A stretch of 64,000 nt of DNA. Origin: RHLJ01 sp965222205 (GTDB lineage: Bacteria; Bacteroidota; Rhodothermia; Balneolales; Balneolaceae). Of this stretch, positions 33,823 through 42,670 are shown piece after piece. How positions within the stretch are numbered: the first letter of the stretch is position 1; the number at the start of each line of letters is the position of its first letter. The stretch lies in NCBI GenBank assembly GCA_965222205.1, contig OZ244932.1, positions 3,224,001-3,288,000 on the forward strand, given 5' to 3'. The translations under genes were made by a program, and so were the position numbers. The notes below the pieces were generated by a model. That model had not been told where the DNA came from. It made no database searches and was given only the letters and a program-made list of their open reading frames with translations.

Positions 33823-33859
33823 AAAAACCCGGGTCAATTATTTTGGCTTGGGTTTTTTT
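33823..33859 (+). terminator. Former tRNA-Phe terminator beyond attR
   Basis: AAAAACCC pairs with GGGTTTTT ahead of a T run. Before integration it would have followed tRNA-Phe directly, which supports the proposed junction. Confidence 0.65.
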
Positions 33860-33946
33860 GTTTTGCGAAATAGAATCTTGAACTGGCGGCTCTCCCGCAG
33901 GGATGCCCGTGGCGAATTCCGTCCTGTCTCAAAAAATTTCAAATTA

Positions 33947-34060
33947 ATATGTAAAGAAATTCAGATTTTTTTTACATATACTGCGGGACGTGCAAAAAAA
34001 TTGTGGATACATTTACATATTTGCAGATAAAAGTAAAAATCAGAAGCGAACGTTTACATG
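33947..34060. promoter_or_regulatory. Repeated TTTACATAT sites upstream of the fic gene
   Basis: ATATGTAAA (33947-33955) and TTTACATAT (33971-33979) form a perfect 9-bp inverted pair. TTTACATAT occurs again at 34012-34020, and TTTACATGT at 34053-34061. Four spaced copies in about 115 bp upstream of a gene suggest an operator bound by a dimeric regulator, possibly the Fic protein's own C-terminal winged helix. The rest of the 33860-34112 gap has no gene. Confidence 0.5.
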
Positions 34061-34112
34061 TCAATCGCATTAGGTAAAAGAAACTAGATAATTTTAAAAC
34101 ATTAATTATTAA

Positions 34113-35222
34113 ATGGCCGAAGAACCAAAAGAATGGGTGTGGAAACCTTTGCCACCAGAGGTTACCCTTGAAACCAAAAAGGTTTTAAAGGCTGCGTTAT
34201 ATGCGCAACAACATTTAGCGGAATTAAAAGGAGTGTCACAGACGAGTCCTAATCAAGGGATAATTTTAAATACATTGCCATTACAGGAAGCAAAGGACTC
34301 TTCAGAAATAGAAAACATTGTTACAACTCATGACTCGCTATATAAGGCAGAGTTAGAAGCAGAAGAATCGTTAGATCAGGCGACTAAAGAAGTAAAACGA
34401 TATGCAATGGCTTTGAGAGAGGGTTTCGAAAAAGTATCAAAGGATGGTTTATTATCCATACGGCACATAAAAATAATACAAGAGGTATTAGAAGAAAATG
34501 ATGCGGGGATACGAAAGCTACCTGGAACTAAGCTATCAAATACAAATACGGGACAAATTGTTTTTGTACCTCCTCAAACTAAAACTGTAATTGATGAAGG
34601 GTTGGATAATCTGGAAAAGTATATAAATGATGATACTCTTTCGGATGTCCATCCGCTTGTTAAAATGGCAGTGATACATTATCAGTTTGAAAGTATTCAC
34701 CCATTCTATGATGGAAATGGAAGAACTGGTAGAATAATTAATACGCTATATTTAATACTAAAAGGATTATTAGATATTCCGGTACTATACTTAAGCAGGT
34801 ACATAGTCAGAAATAAGGCGGATTATTACAGATTGCTTCAAAGAGTAAGAACCCACAATGACTGGGAATCCTGGATATTGTACATATTAGATGGAGTTGC
34901 TGAGACATCCGTAGAAACGATAGAGGTCATTAGAGGGATAAAGCAACTTATGCAGGACTATAAACATGGTATAAGGGATGTTCACAAATTTAGTTTTTAT
35001 AGTCAGGACCTGATCAATCATTTGTTCAAGCACCCCTATTGTAAAATTGCCCATTTACAAAAGGATCTAAAGGTTAGCAGGCCTACAGCAACTAAATATT
35101 TAGACGAGCTGGCAAACGCTGGTTTCCTGGTAAAAGTAAAGCAGGGTAGAGATAATTACTTTATCAATACCGCACTGTTAAGCTTGCTTACAGGAAATAG
35201 AGTGGGGGTTAAAGAAGGCTAA
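34113..35222 (+). CDS. Fic family protein (putative AMP transferase) with winged-helix C-terminus
   Basis: A 369-residue Fic-domain protein expected to transfer AMP or a similar group to a target protein. The active site is HPFYDGNGRTGR (about residues 196-207, full HPFxxGNGRxxR). Upstream, SSEIENI near residue 65 matches the inhibitory motif of self-restraining Fic proteins, so activity is probably autoinhibited. Residues 300-360 form a winged-helix DNA-binding domain (HPYCKIAHLQKDLKVSRPTATKYLDELANAGFLV). It lies just outside attR. Repeated TTTACATAT sites precede it. Confidence 0.93.
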   Translation: MAEEPKEWVWKPLPPEVTLETKKVLKAALYAQQHLAELKGVSQTSPNQGIILNTLPLQEAKDSSEIENIVTTHDSLYKAELEAEESLDQATKEVKRYAMALREGFEKVSKDGLLSIRHIKIIQEVLEENDAGIRKLPGTKLSNTNTGQIVFVPPQTKTVIDEGLDNLEKYINDDTLSDVHPLVKMAVIHYQFESIHPFYDGNGRTGRIINTLYLILKGLLDIPVLYLSRYIVRNKADYYRLLQRVRTHNDWESWILYILDGVAETSVETIEVIRGIKQLMQDYKHGIRDVHKFSFYSQDLINHLFKHPYCKIAHLQKDLKVSRPTATKYLDELANAGFLVKVKQGRDNYFINTALLSLLTGNRVGVKEG

Positions 35223-35337
35223 TTGATATAGATCTACACTCTCTTATTACTATAAAAACTAGCATGAACTATATACCTTCCTGAAATTGTTAATTGAAGT
35301 AACCATCACTCTCACAATAGAATAAAGAGGAACAGGT

Positions 35338-35775
35338 ATGCTCAGCATTATTGAAATCAAAACCGACTATAAATCCCGGACACGGAAAACGTTAAACACA
35401 ATACTCACTCTGGCAACGGCCGTTCTCACTCTGATTTATCCGGACTTTCTTTATCTCATTGCAGGCGGATATCTGGTAGCTTTGGGAATATTATTTTTCA
35501 GTTTTAAAATGCCAACTGCTGTGGCATCAATACCACTGGTAACAGGAGTACTTATTTTCATTTTCCCTGAATTGATTCCCATTACGTTCGGAATATTTCT
35601 GGCCGTATTTGGGTTGATCTTATTCTTTTCCTTTTCATTGAGTATTCTGGGAGTCTTAACCTTTATTATAGGTGCACTGATTTATTTCAACCCGGATTCC
35701 ATCGCCTATCTCATTGCCGCATTTATGCTACTCTATTCAGTAAACAATGTAATGGGCTTAATAAGAGATAAGTAA
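35338..35775 (+). CDS. Small multi-TM membrane protein (DUF308/HdeD-like)
   Basis: A 145-residue, very hydrophobic protein with about five membrane helices (for example ILTLATAVLTLIYPDFLYLIAGGYLVALGI and LGVLTFIIGALIYFNPDSIAYLIAAFMLLYS). The repeated 'GAL/GVLIxIxPe' units separated by short turns are typical of the HdeD/DUF308 fold of repeated two-helix modules. ATG at 35338 after AAAGAGGAACAGGT, a good RBS. Function unknown; the family is loosely linked to acid stress in enterobacteria. Confidence 0.7.
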   Translation: MLSIIEIKTDYKSRTRKTLNTILTLATAVLTLIYPDFLYLIAGGYLVALGILFFSFKMPTAVASIPLVTGVLIFIFPELIPITFGIFLAVFGLILFFSFSLSILGVLTFIIGALIYFNPDSIAYLIAAFMLLYSVNNVMGLIRDK

Positions 35776-35813
35776 CCGGATTTTTTGAAATATTAATGCT
35801 GTTTTAGATAGAG

Positions 35814-37553
35814 TTAATACCCCGCAGCCTGTCCATCAACCCGGGACTCTGAGGCCCCGTAATAGACTCCGGTTTCAAGGTCGCGCATAATAGCCTGGAA
35901 ACGACCAAAGAAGCTGTGTCCAATCTGTACATCATGCCCCATAGTCTCCAGGTCACGAACTACCTGATAAGGTATCGAAGATTCAATACTTACCTGGCCA
36001 ACATCAGTAAGCTGGTCAGCTAATCCATCGGTTGGACTGGTAGATCCCGAATGTGCCCAGCGAAGTGCATCTCCGGCTTGCTGCATATTCATCCCAAAAT
36101 CGATCACGTTGGTAATCAAACTTACATGACCCATTGGCTGATACGCACCGCCCATATTTCCGATCGTCATGAAAGGCTCACCATCTTTCATTACAAACCC
36201 GGGAATGATGGTATGAAATGGACGTTTCCCCGGCTCGTAGACATTCGGATGATTTGGATCAAGAGAAAACAATTCGCCACGGTTTTGAAAACTAAAACCA
36301 GTTCCCGGCACAACAAAACCGGTACCCATTCCTCTGAAGTTACTTTGAATGAGAGAAACCATATTACCGTACTGATCAGCTGTAGTAAGATAAATAGTGT
36401 CGCCATCTTCAAGTACATCAACCCCTGTGGTAATATCTTCCCGGGCAGTTTCGCCGATTAGCCCGCGACGTTCAGCAGCATATTCTTTAGATAATAATGT
36501 CTCATACGGTACATCATAAAAATCAGGATCAGCGTAATGTTTGGCGCGATCTTCAAAGGCCAGTTTTTTGGCTTCAATAAAAAGATGATAGGTCTCAGCG
36601 GTTGCAAAGCCTGTTTCAGAAAGATCATACCCTTCCAGGATATTCAACATCTGTAATACGGCTGTTCCCTGAACATTTCCACCAACCTGATATACATCAT
36701 ATCCGCGATAGTTTACGGTTTGAGGTTCCACCCATGTTGAGATGTGTTTGTCGAAATCTTCATATCTGAGGTAGCCATTGTTCTCTTTCATCCAGGTATC
36801 AATCTTTTCGGCTATCTCTCCACGATAAAAAGCATCCCTGCCTACACTGGCTAACAACCGGAAAGTGTTCCCTAAATCCGGGTTTTTGAAAACCTCGCCC
36901 TTGTTCGGACCACGCCCATCAAAAGTAAACGTTTCTTTGAACGCACCGGGCTGTCTGCTCAAACGTGGGGCACTTCGCTTCCAGCTTGCCGAGATTGCTT
37001 CACTGACTGGAAATCCATTTTCTGCATACCAGGTGGGTTCAGCCAGGATATCCGCCATAGATACAGAGCCAAATCGCTCGTGCATGGTAAACCACCCATC
37101 TACTGCTCCCGGAACCGAGACAGACAGTAAATCATAAGCGGGAATATCATTCTCTCCTTTTTCTTCCAGAATACCCATAAGCTCATCATAAGACAGACCA
37201 AGAGGAGAACGGCCACTGGCATTCAGAGCATAAAGCTGCTGGCTTTCCTCATGCCAGATGATGGCAAATAAGTCACCGCCAATCCCATTTCCGGTAGGTT
37301 CCATCAGGCCCATTGCCGCGTTTGCACCAATAGCAGCATCAATAGCGTTACCGCCGTTTTTGAGGATTTGAAGTCCGACTTGTGTGGCAAGGGGCTGACT
37401 TGTTGCAACCATTCCCCGCTGAGCGATTACCTCAGAACGGGTAGAAATCATATTCCCGGCTTCGCGATCTATTTGAGCCATAGTAGTGTCCGGTAAAATT
37501 AAAAGTGAAAAGAATAGAAGCAGTGATGCTGTGGATACAAAGAGCTTTTTCAT
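35814..37553 (-). CDS. ggt: Gamma-glutamyltransferase
   Basis: Periplasmic enzyme that cleaves glutathione and other gamma-glutamyl compounds. A signal peptide (residues 1-26) is followed by the N-terminal block GMVATSQPLATQVGLQILKNGGNAIDAAIGANAAMGLMEPTGNGIGGDLF, in shortened form typical of the family. The precursor is expected to self-cleave before the nucleophile Thr in DTIYLTTADQYGNMVS near residue 400. The C-terminal block FMTIGNMGGAYQPMGH fits. 579 residues is normal. Single gene. Confidence 0.95.
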   Translation of the reverse strand: MKKLFVSTASLLLFFSLLILPDTTMAQIDREAGNMISTRSEVIAQRGMVATSQPLATQVGLQILKNGGNAIDAAIGANAAMGLMEPTGNGIGGDLFAIIWHEESQQLYALNASGRSPLGLSYDELMGILEEKGENDIPAYDLLSVSVPGAVDGWFTMHERFGSVSMADILAEPTWYAENGFPVSEAISASWKRSAPRLSRQPGAFKETFTFDGRGPNKGEVFKNPDLGNTFRLLASVGRDAFYRGEIAEKIDTWMKENNGYLRYEDFDKHISTWVEPQTVNYRGYDVYQVGGNVQGTAVLQMLNILEGYDLSETGFATAETYHLFIEAKKLAFEDRAKHYADPDFYDVPYETLLSKEYAAERRGLIGETAREDITTGVDVLEDGDTIYLTTADQYGNMVSLIQSNFRGMGTGFVVPGTGFSFQNRGELFSLDPNHPNVYEPGKRPFHTIIPGFVMKDGEPFMTIGNMGGAYQPMGHVSLITNVIDFGMNMQQAGDALRWAHSGSTSPTDGLADQLTDVGQVSIESSIPYQVVRDLETMGHDVQIGHSFFGRFQAIMRDLETGVYYGASESRVDGQAAGY

Positions 37554-37679
37554 AGGAACAAATATTCGGTGTTAGTTTGACACATTATACTGCCTGTAAC
37601 CACGATTTTCAAAAAGGAGTTTGATAATGCTATTCCTCCACCCATCCAATGCTGGATTATTTTGTGTAAAGATTTAAAA

Positions 37680-37716
37680 GTCCCTCTTGAGAGGGGATTT
37701 AGGGGTATGTAAATTT
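37680..37716. repeat. CCCTCTTGAGAGGG palindromic repeat
   Basis: TCCCTCTTGAGAGGGGATTT contains a perfect 14-bp palindrome, a form common between Bacteroidota genes. A related CCCCTCCCCTTGAGGGGAG lies at about 15528-15540. The surrounding 37554-37758 gap shows no gene. Confidence 0.45.
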
Positions 37717-37758
37717 ATGCGTTCCAGTTCGGAAGCTCGAATGCCTAAAGAAAGAAAG

Positions 37759-39216
37759 CTAAAACTCCACCTTCGTACTAATATAGTTATCATGGTACAT
37801 CAGCTGAACGACTTCACCATCATCATTACGAATAAACCTGAGACTTTCGCCATCCTCACCATTATCACGAATGAGCACAAAATGATCTTTGTCTACACGG
37901 CGATAAGTAGATAACCCATCGGCAGGACTATTTGAAGGCAGACCCATCGAAACCAGTTTATCTCCCCAGGTTCCATAGTAAGAATGCCAGCCCATGCCGT
38001 TGCCGCGAAATACTCCTACATATTCCTGTAGCTCATCGATATAATCGGCTTCCTCATCCGTTGAAATAGAAGATGCTTTAGCGAGTAATCCATGGATTCC
38101 TCGTACATATTTCCCTGCATTCGCATTGCTTGAATTCACAAAAGCTGAATATGCCATTTTGGTTTCAGGAATAAGTGCGAGGGATGTTTTATAGCCGGGG
38201 CAGTGTCCGCCATGTCCTACCCATTTCTTTCCATCAGATCCTTTATACACTGAAAATCCTAATCCCCAGGTAGTGCCAAAGTCGCTGTCCATCCAATGGA
38301 TATTATGCATATTTTTGAGGGTAGATGGGTGCAGGATTTCTTCTTTATCCGCTTCATATAGCCGAAATTGCCATGCTGCAAATTTAGCCAAATCCTGAAC
38401 CGTTGAGCTGAATCCAGCTGCAGGAGCAACACCATTTCCTTTAAAGAAAGGCACCGGAGGCTGATTGCCATCCAGGTCCTCCATTGCATGACCAATTGCC
38501 AGTTGATCTCCCCATAATTCTTCCGGCATTTCTGTGCGGGTATCCGAGAGTTTCAGTGGATTCAGAATATGTTCGTTTACATACTCATCATACGAATGTC
38601 CTGATACTTCTTCGATCACAAAACCTAAAAGCGCCATCGCGAGATTACTGTACTGGAAATAAGTAGAAGAAGGATATAAAGTTTCTTGCTCACTAAGTTT
38701 GTCTAAGATCTGTTCTTTGGTCGGGAAGGGGACATCATCTTCTGTCCAGTGAGACCATGCATTTTCACGGGGAAGTCCGGATGAATGTGTTAGCAAGTTT
38801 CGAATAGTGATAGGACCACTAAGTTCATATTGCTGTGGCAGATCATATTCAGGCAATACATCCTGGATTTCATCATCAAGCCTAAGCTTGTCCTCTTCAT
38901 AGAGGTTCATGATAGAAATTGAGGTAAATAACTTTGAGATAGAGCACACACTACAGATAGTGTTTGGTTCCATGGGCAGGTTTTCCTCAGGATTAGCCTC
39001 TCCGTAAGCACCCTCCCAAATTACCTCCTGATCTTCCAGCGCAATCGCACTGATGCCCGGGAGCTCGTCATATTTTTGCATTGCTTTCAGCCATACTTCT
39101 ACCAAAGCAATAGCTTCAGTATAATCGGTTGACTTCTCTTCTTTATCTTCGGTTTCCTGACCATTAGCCGGTATTGCTAGTAATCCAATGATCAGCAGAA
39201 TAAATACTTGTTTCAT
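37759..39216 (-). CDS. Serine hydrolase of the beta-lactamase (class C/PBP) family
   Basis: A 485-residue exported protein of the family that includes esterases, D-aminopeptidases and class C beta-lactamases. Signal peptide MKQVFILLIIGLLAIPANG from the ATG at 39216; a start three codons upstream (39225) is possible. Nucleophile motif SISK (SxxK) near residue 95; YSN in QYSNLAMALLG as the YxN motif; and HGGHCPG as the KTG equivalent. The C-terminal 100 residues form an extra lipocalin-like domain. A true beta-lactamase role is not supported. Confidence 0.88.
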   Translation of the reverse strand: MKQVFILLIIGLLAIPANGQETEDKEEKSTDYTEAIALVEVWLKAMQKYDELPGISAIALEDQEVIWEGAYGEANPEENLPMEPNTICSVCSISKLFTSISIMNLYEEDKLRLDDEIQDVLPEYDLPQQYELSGPITIRNLLTHSSGLPRENAWSHWTEDDVPFPTKEQILDKLSEQETLYPSSTYFQYSNLAMALLGFVIEEVSGHSYDEYVNEHILNPLKLSDTRTEMPEELWGDQLAIGHAMEDLDGNQPPVPFFKGNGVAPAAGFSSTVQDLAKFAAWQFRLYEADKEEILHPSTLKNMHNIHWMDSDFGTTWGLGFSVYKGSDGKKWVGHGGHCPGYKTSLALIPETKMAYSAFVNSSNANAGKYVRGIHGLLAKASSISTDEEADYIDELQEYVGVFRGNGMGWHSYYGTWGDKLVSMGLPSNSPADGLSTYRRVDKDHFVLIRDNGEDGESLRFIRNDDGEVVQLMYHDNYISTKVEF

Positions 39217-39448
39217 AATCCCCATGTTTAGTTTATATCCATAATCATTGCAATTGAAGGAAATTGAGGATGATTTGCAAGGGGTTAGGTTCTCCTCTTT
39301 TCACATGGGTTTCATTCCGGTAGATGTCAGGAATCTGCCGACACGCAGGTTCGGTGACAATATTATTTCCAATCAGTCTTAAAGAGCACAGGAAGCGTTT
39401 CGGGGACTGAAGTCCATTCTTGTTTATGAACTGGGTTAGGCTAAAAAT

Positions 39449-39592
39449 TTGGGCAAGGAACCATTGAAGGAAGAGGTGTTCACCTGCCTAGAAAATCGCC
39501 CAAGCATATTGCAAGCTCGTCAAATTGGAAATCGAATAGTTGAACGCATGAAAGAATACGTTGATGTGTTTATTACCGGTATGGTGGGGTAA
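39449..39592 (+). pseudogene. Possible gene remnant
   Basis: In the 489-bp gap between the hydrolase and the response regulator, one frame reads protein-like for 47 codons, with segments RPSILQARQIGNRIVERMKE and YVDVFITGMVG before a stop. It has no ATG at its beginning and an in-frame stop just upstream. I do not recognise the family; it may be the 3' end of a deleted gene. Confidence 0.3.
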
Positions 39593-39714
39593 CTAGAAAA
39601 CACGTATCTAAACCGCTTTATCTTGTGGCTTAAAAAAAGTCTGAGAAGCCTCAAATTGCTTTTATTAAAAATTTCTAATATTTTTGCGTTAGATTTTTTT
39701 AACTATATATAGCT

Positions 39715-40119
39715 ATGACTGAATCCCCTAAGAAAGTACTGATCGTTGAGGACGACATCCTGCTTCTGCTTGTGCAAGAGCGTATGGTCAAAAAGTTTGG
39801 TTACGAAGTAGTGGGCACTGCATGTGAAGGGGAGGCCGCCTATCGAATGATCAAGCGGTATAACCCGGATGTGATTCTGATGGATGTTAACCTGGAAGAT
39901 GATATTAAGGGGACGGAAGTAGCGCAGATGATTCGGCAGGAAGGTAATGAAACTCCGATCATCTTTTTATCCGGTGAAAAAAATCCCCATCAGGTTCAAA
40001 AAGCCGAACAGCTTGGCTGCGTAGATTATTTGCTGAAACCAGTTACCCCAAAGAGACTAAAGAAAAGCCTGGAAGAGGCATTGAATTTTGACAAGTTGGC
40101 GAATCCACACGCAGCATAA
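39715..40119 (+). CDS. Single-domain response regulator
   Basis: A 134-residue CheY-like receiver without an output domain. Acidic pocket EDD near residue 12, phospho-acceptor Asp in DVILMDVNLED (about residue 57), Thr/Ser switch in IIFLSGEKN, and the lysine in YLLKPVTPKRL. No histidine kinase is adjacent. It may act by protein-protein contact in a phosphorelay. ATG at 39715 lies in an AT-rich stretch with little RBS. Confidence 0.92.
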   Translation: MTESPKKVLIVEDDILLLLVQERMVKKFGYEVVGTACEGEAAYRMIKRYNPDVILMDVNLEDDIKGTEVAQMIRQEGNETPIIFLSGEKNPHQVQKAEQLGCVDYLLKPVTPKRLKKSLEEALNFDKLANPHAA

Positions 40120-40198
40120 CTTTTTGATACCATACCTAAGTGAGGATAGTTGACAGCTGACTCACTTTTTTGAAGGTGGCACTAATTGGTGTCGTTTT

Positions 40199-41383
40199 TT
40201 ATGGGGTTTGATTCGTCTGTGGCTTCAGAAGTCGGGCTTTATAGGCAAGAATGGCTATCATAAAGCTGCAAAGCGAGATGAAAATGAACCCGCCAAGCAA
40301 TTCAAACTCTTCAACAATGAGGCCAGCAACAGGCTGGGAAATCATTCCTCCAATATATCCAAAGGTAGCTACTGAAGTTAAAGCAATAGCTCCTTCGCGG
40401 CCGGCAGCACTGAATATCATTGGAAAGTTAAAAGCAACTCCCGCTCCCGCTATTGCTATTCCAGTCGATGCGATCACAATGTTTGGCGAAAAGGTGGTGA
40501 TCAAAACCCCCGCCCCGGCAGAGAGCCCCCCGGTAACAAGTAATTTTTTTGCTCCAAATCGATTTTTGAGTCGGTCTCCGACAATACGGCTTAGCAGTAA
40601 AGTTCCGGCGAATACAGTATAGCCCACTGCTTCATAGCCGTCAGCAATTTGCAGATGATCTGTAAAAAATAATCCAATCCAGTTGTTGATAGAGCCTTCA
40701 ATGGAAGCGGCCAGAAAGCAAATGATACCAATGGCAATAAGCCCGCCATGTGGCCACAGGAATTTAGGACGTTCTGCTTCAGGATGAGGGGCATCGTTAG
40801 GGAGGTATGGATAGATTACAGCGAGTATAATCAGGATGAAAATGGTCATCGCCATAAAATGGATTTCCGTAGATACCCCGAAACGAACCATGAACAACCC
40901 AATCAATGCTCCGGTAAGATTACCAATGCCAAACCAGGAATGAATTTTTGACATCTGAGACCTTCCGGTTTCAGCTTCGACTTTAGAGCCTAACGCATTG
41001 ATGGAAATATTGAATCCACTGGTACAGGCTCCTGCAAACATCAACAAAACCCCCAATGCGATCCAGTTTCTCATCAGCGCAATGGGAAGAAGTGTTATGG
41101 CTACGAGTAATCCACAAACAATAGCTGTTTTCTTAGCCCCGAACCGGTTTATACTCGTTGCCACAAAAGGCATCATGATTAAGGTTCCGCCACCTCTCAT
41201 AAGTAAAGCGTATCCAAGCGTTGCAGCGGTTAATACAGCAGCATCCCGGATATCCGGAACTCGTGCAGCCCAGCTCGACAAAGCTAATCCCAGAATAGAA
41301 AGTGCAATACAAACTGCGTAAAGTTCTTTCTTTGGATCACGAAGTGTTTGTTGTTCCGAGGAGTGAGGAGTGATTTTGGCCAT
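40199..41383 (-). CDS. MFS transporter
   Basis: A 394-residue major facilitator with about 12 membrane helices. The loop between helices 2 and 3 reads INRFGAKKTAIVCG, the MFS signature position, and is echoed in the second half as LKNRFGAKKLLVTGG. The overall pattern is closest to fucose-permease-like/YbjJ-type transporters (LGLALSSWAARVPDIRD). Substrate cannot be assigned. It runs on the same strand as the downstream nuclease, with which it shares no obvious function. Confidence 0.9.
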   Translation of the reverse strand: MAKITPHSSEQQTLRDPKKELYAVCIALSILGLALSSWAARVPDIRDAAVLTAATLGYALLMRGGGTLIMMPFVATSINRFGAKKTAIVCGLLVAITLLPIALMRNWIALGVLLMFAGACTSGFNISINALGSKVEAETGRSQMSKIHSWFGIGNLTGALIGLFMVRFGVSTEIHFMAMTIFILIILAVIYPYLPNDAPHPEAERPKFLWPHGGLIAIGIICFLAASIEGSINNWIGLFFTDHLQIADGYEAVGYTVFAGTLLLSRIVGDRLKNRFGAKKLLVTGGLSAGAGVLITTFSPNIVIASTGIAIAGAGVAFNFPMIFSAAGREGAIALTSVATFGYIGGMISQPVAGLIVEEFELLGGFIFISLCSFMIAILAYKARLLKPQTNQTP

Positions 41384-41461
41384 CAGCGGGTTAAGAAATT
41401 AGATGCCAAAAATAAGGGGAAATTGTGCGAATCCAACCTGAAGGATGAAAAACTTACAGGG

Positions 41462-42301
41462 TTAATTTCGTCCTTCGGCAAGTAGCACATGCAAATCGTC
41501 TAACTGGTCTTGTGGGATGAGTGAAGATTCAAGCCTTAATTGAGTTTTCATAAGATGATTGCGCTCAGGACCTAAGGCATAGAACATTTTTAAAAGGTCT
41601 ATTTCACTTTCAAAGAAAAATCGTGTGAATTTATCCCGGAAATTGGTTTCCTCTACCAGGTATTCAAGCTCTTCAATTAGCAACGAAGAACTTCCTTTGA
41701 GCAACTGATCAACCTGAACCCCGGTCTGATCACCCAGTTTGATAGTAAACCTCATGGGAGTAATCCGTTTCAGTAACTGGCTGGGCAGAAAGTGGGCATG
41801 GTCAATCCCGGCATCTTTTAGATAGAGCAATTTGAGGAGCGCGCCCAATCCTTTTCTTACCCGAAGATGCCCCTTGAAACAGCCATAACATTTAGGATAA
41901 TCCGGAAGCTGCCTCATGGATAGCCGGAACTCGCGCTTATTACCACGCCGCGCAGTAGAAATGTAGTAGTAGGTCTCCGGCTTTTTATTCGCCACATTGA
42001 AAGGCGGTCGAAGAGAGCGAATCAACAGGTTTTCCAGTAAAATCGCGTCGGTTTCACTTTTACAAATCTCAAAGCCAATTCGGTTGATATGAGCAATCAT
42101 CCGCTGGGTTTTTTTTGATTTTGAGTAGCGGTAAGAGGTAACCCTTTTCAGGAGATTTTTAGCTTTTCCTACATATAGAACTTCATCCCGGTGATCGTAC
42201 ATCGTGTAAACCCCGGGCTTTTGCGGGGGCATTTCAGGAATCGCTGAATTAACGCGTTCTTTTTGGGTTTCTGATATCGGTTGAAATAGGTCGAGAGTCA
42301 C
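41462..42301 (-). CDS. Cho/UvrC-type GIY-YIG endonuclease
   Basis: A 279-residue protein whose first 90 residues match the UvrC N-terminal nuclease: KPGVYTMYDHRDEVLYVGKAKNLLKRVTSY (GIY-YIG as GVY…YVG) and the catalytic Glu in AILLENLLIRSLRPPFN. It lacks the UvrC helix-hairpin-helix and C-terminal nuclease domains, like E. coli Cho, which makes 3' incisions at damage in nucleotide excision repair. The C-terminal 190 residues contain CYGCFKGHLRVRKGL, a conserved patch seen in stand-alone UvrC-like proteins. It is not related to the 96-residue GIY-YIG gene at 53162. Confidence 0.85.
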   Translation of the reverse strand: MTLDLFQPISETQKERVNSAIPEMPPQKPGVYTMYDHRDEVLYVGKAKNLLKRVTSYRYSKSKKTQRMIAHINRIGFEICKSETDAILLENLLIRSLRPPFNVANKKPETYYYISTARRGNKREFRLSMRQLPDYPKCYGCFKGHLRVRKGLGALLKLLYLKDAGIDHAHFLPSQLLKRITPMRFTIKLGDQTGVQVDQLLKGSSSLLIEELEYLVEETNFRDKFTRFFFESEIDLLKMFYALGPERNHLMKTQLRLESSLIPQDQLDDLHVLLAEGRN

Positions 42302-42365
42302 GGAATGATCACTAACGTTAAAAAAGAACTTAAAACGTTAAGGTCAAAAAATCATGACCTGATTT

Positions 42366-42551
42366 TTATTTTCTTCCAATCAACAGATAGAGAATAGCTC
42401 CAAATATTGGAAAAATAATAACTACGATGAGCCACATTATTTTAGAGCTATTCCCTGATAATGATCCTTCAACAATATCCGCAATAGCATAAATCCATAA
42501 TGCAATTGAGATGAAAGATAGCAGAATTAATCCGATTCCAACCTGTTCCAT
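42366..42551 (-). CDS. PLDc_N-type small membrane protein
   Basis: A 61-residue protein with two membrane helices (IGLILLSFISIALWIYAIADIV and IMWLIVVIIFPIFGAILYLLIG), ending in RK. The second helix with WLIVVIIFPIFGAILYL is characteristic of the PLDc_N (phospholipase D nuclease, N-terminal) domain as found in stand-alone small proteins. Function unknown. Confidence 0.8.
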   Translation of the reverse strand: MEQVGIGLILLSFISIALWIYAIADIVEGSLSGNSSKIMWLIVVIIFPIFGAILYLLIGRK

Positions 42552-42670
42552 AAATCTATAATTAGTTAATTGTTAACCTTTTAACTGAACAGAGAACAGG
42601 TTGTTTCGATTTCAAATGTTACCAGATTTTCAGGGTTTCTATTCAGAACTCTTCACACGAATCGTCCAGA

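Noticed and set aside
33848..34030. 60-residue open frame just beyond attR
   Set aside because: It begins within the terminator and covers the TTTACATAT operator array; composition is not protein-like.
37687..37914. 75-residue plus-strand frame
   Set aside because: Mostly antisense to the 3' end of the serine hydrolase gene; begins in a palindromic repeat.
41462..42301. Cho/UvrC-like gene as another copy of the GIY-YIG mobile unit
   Set aside because: It has a different subfamily and length, and no GTCAT…ATCT ends flank it.
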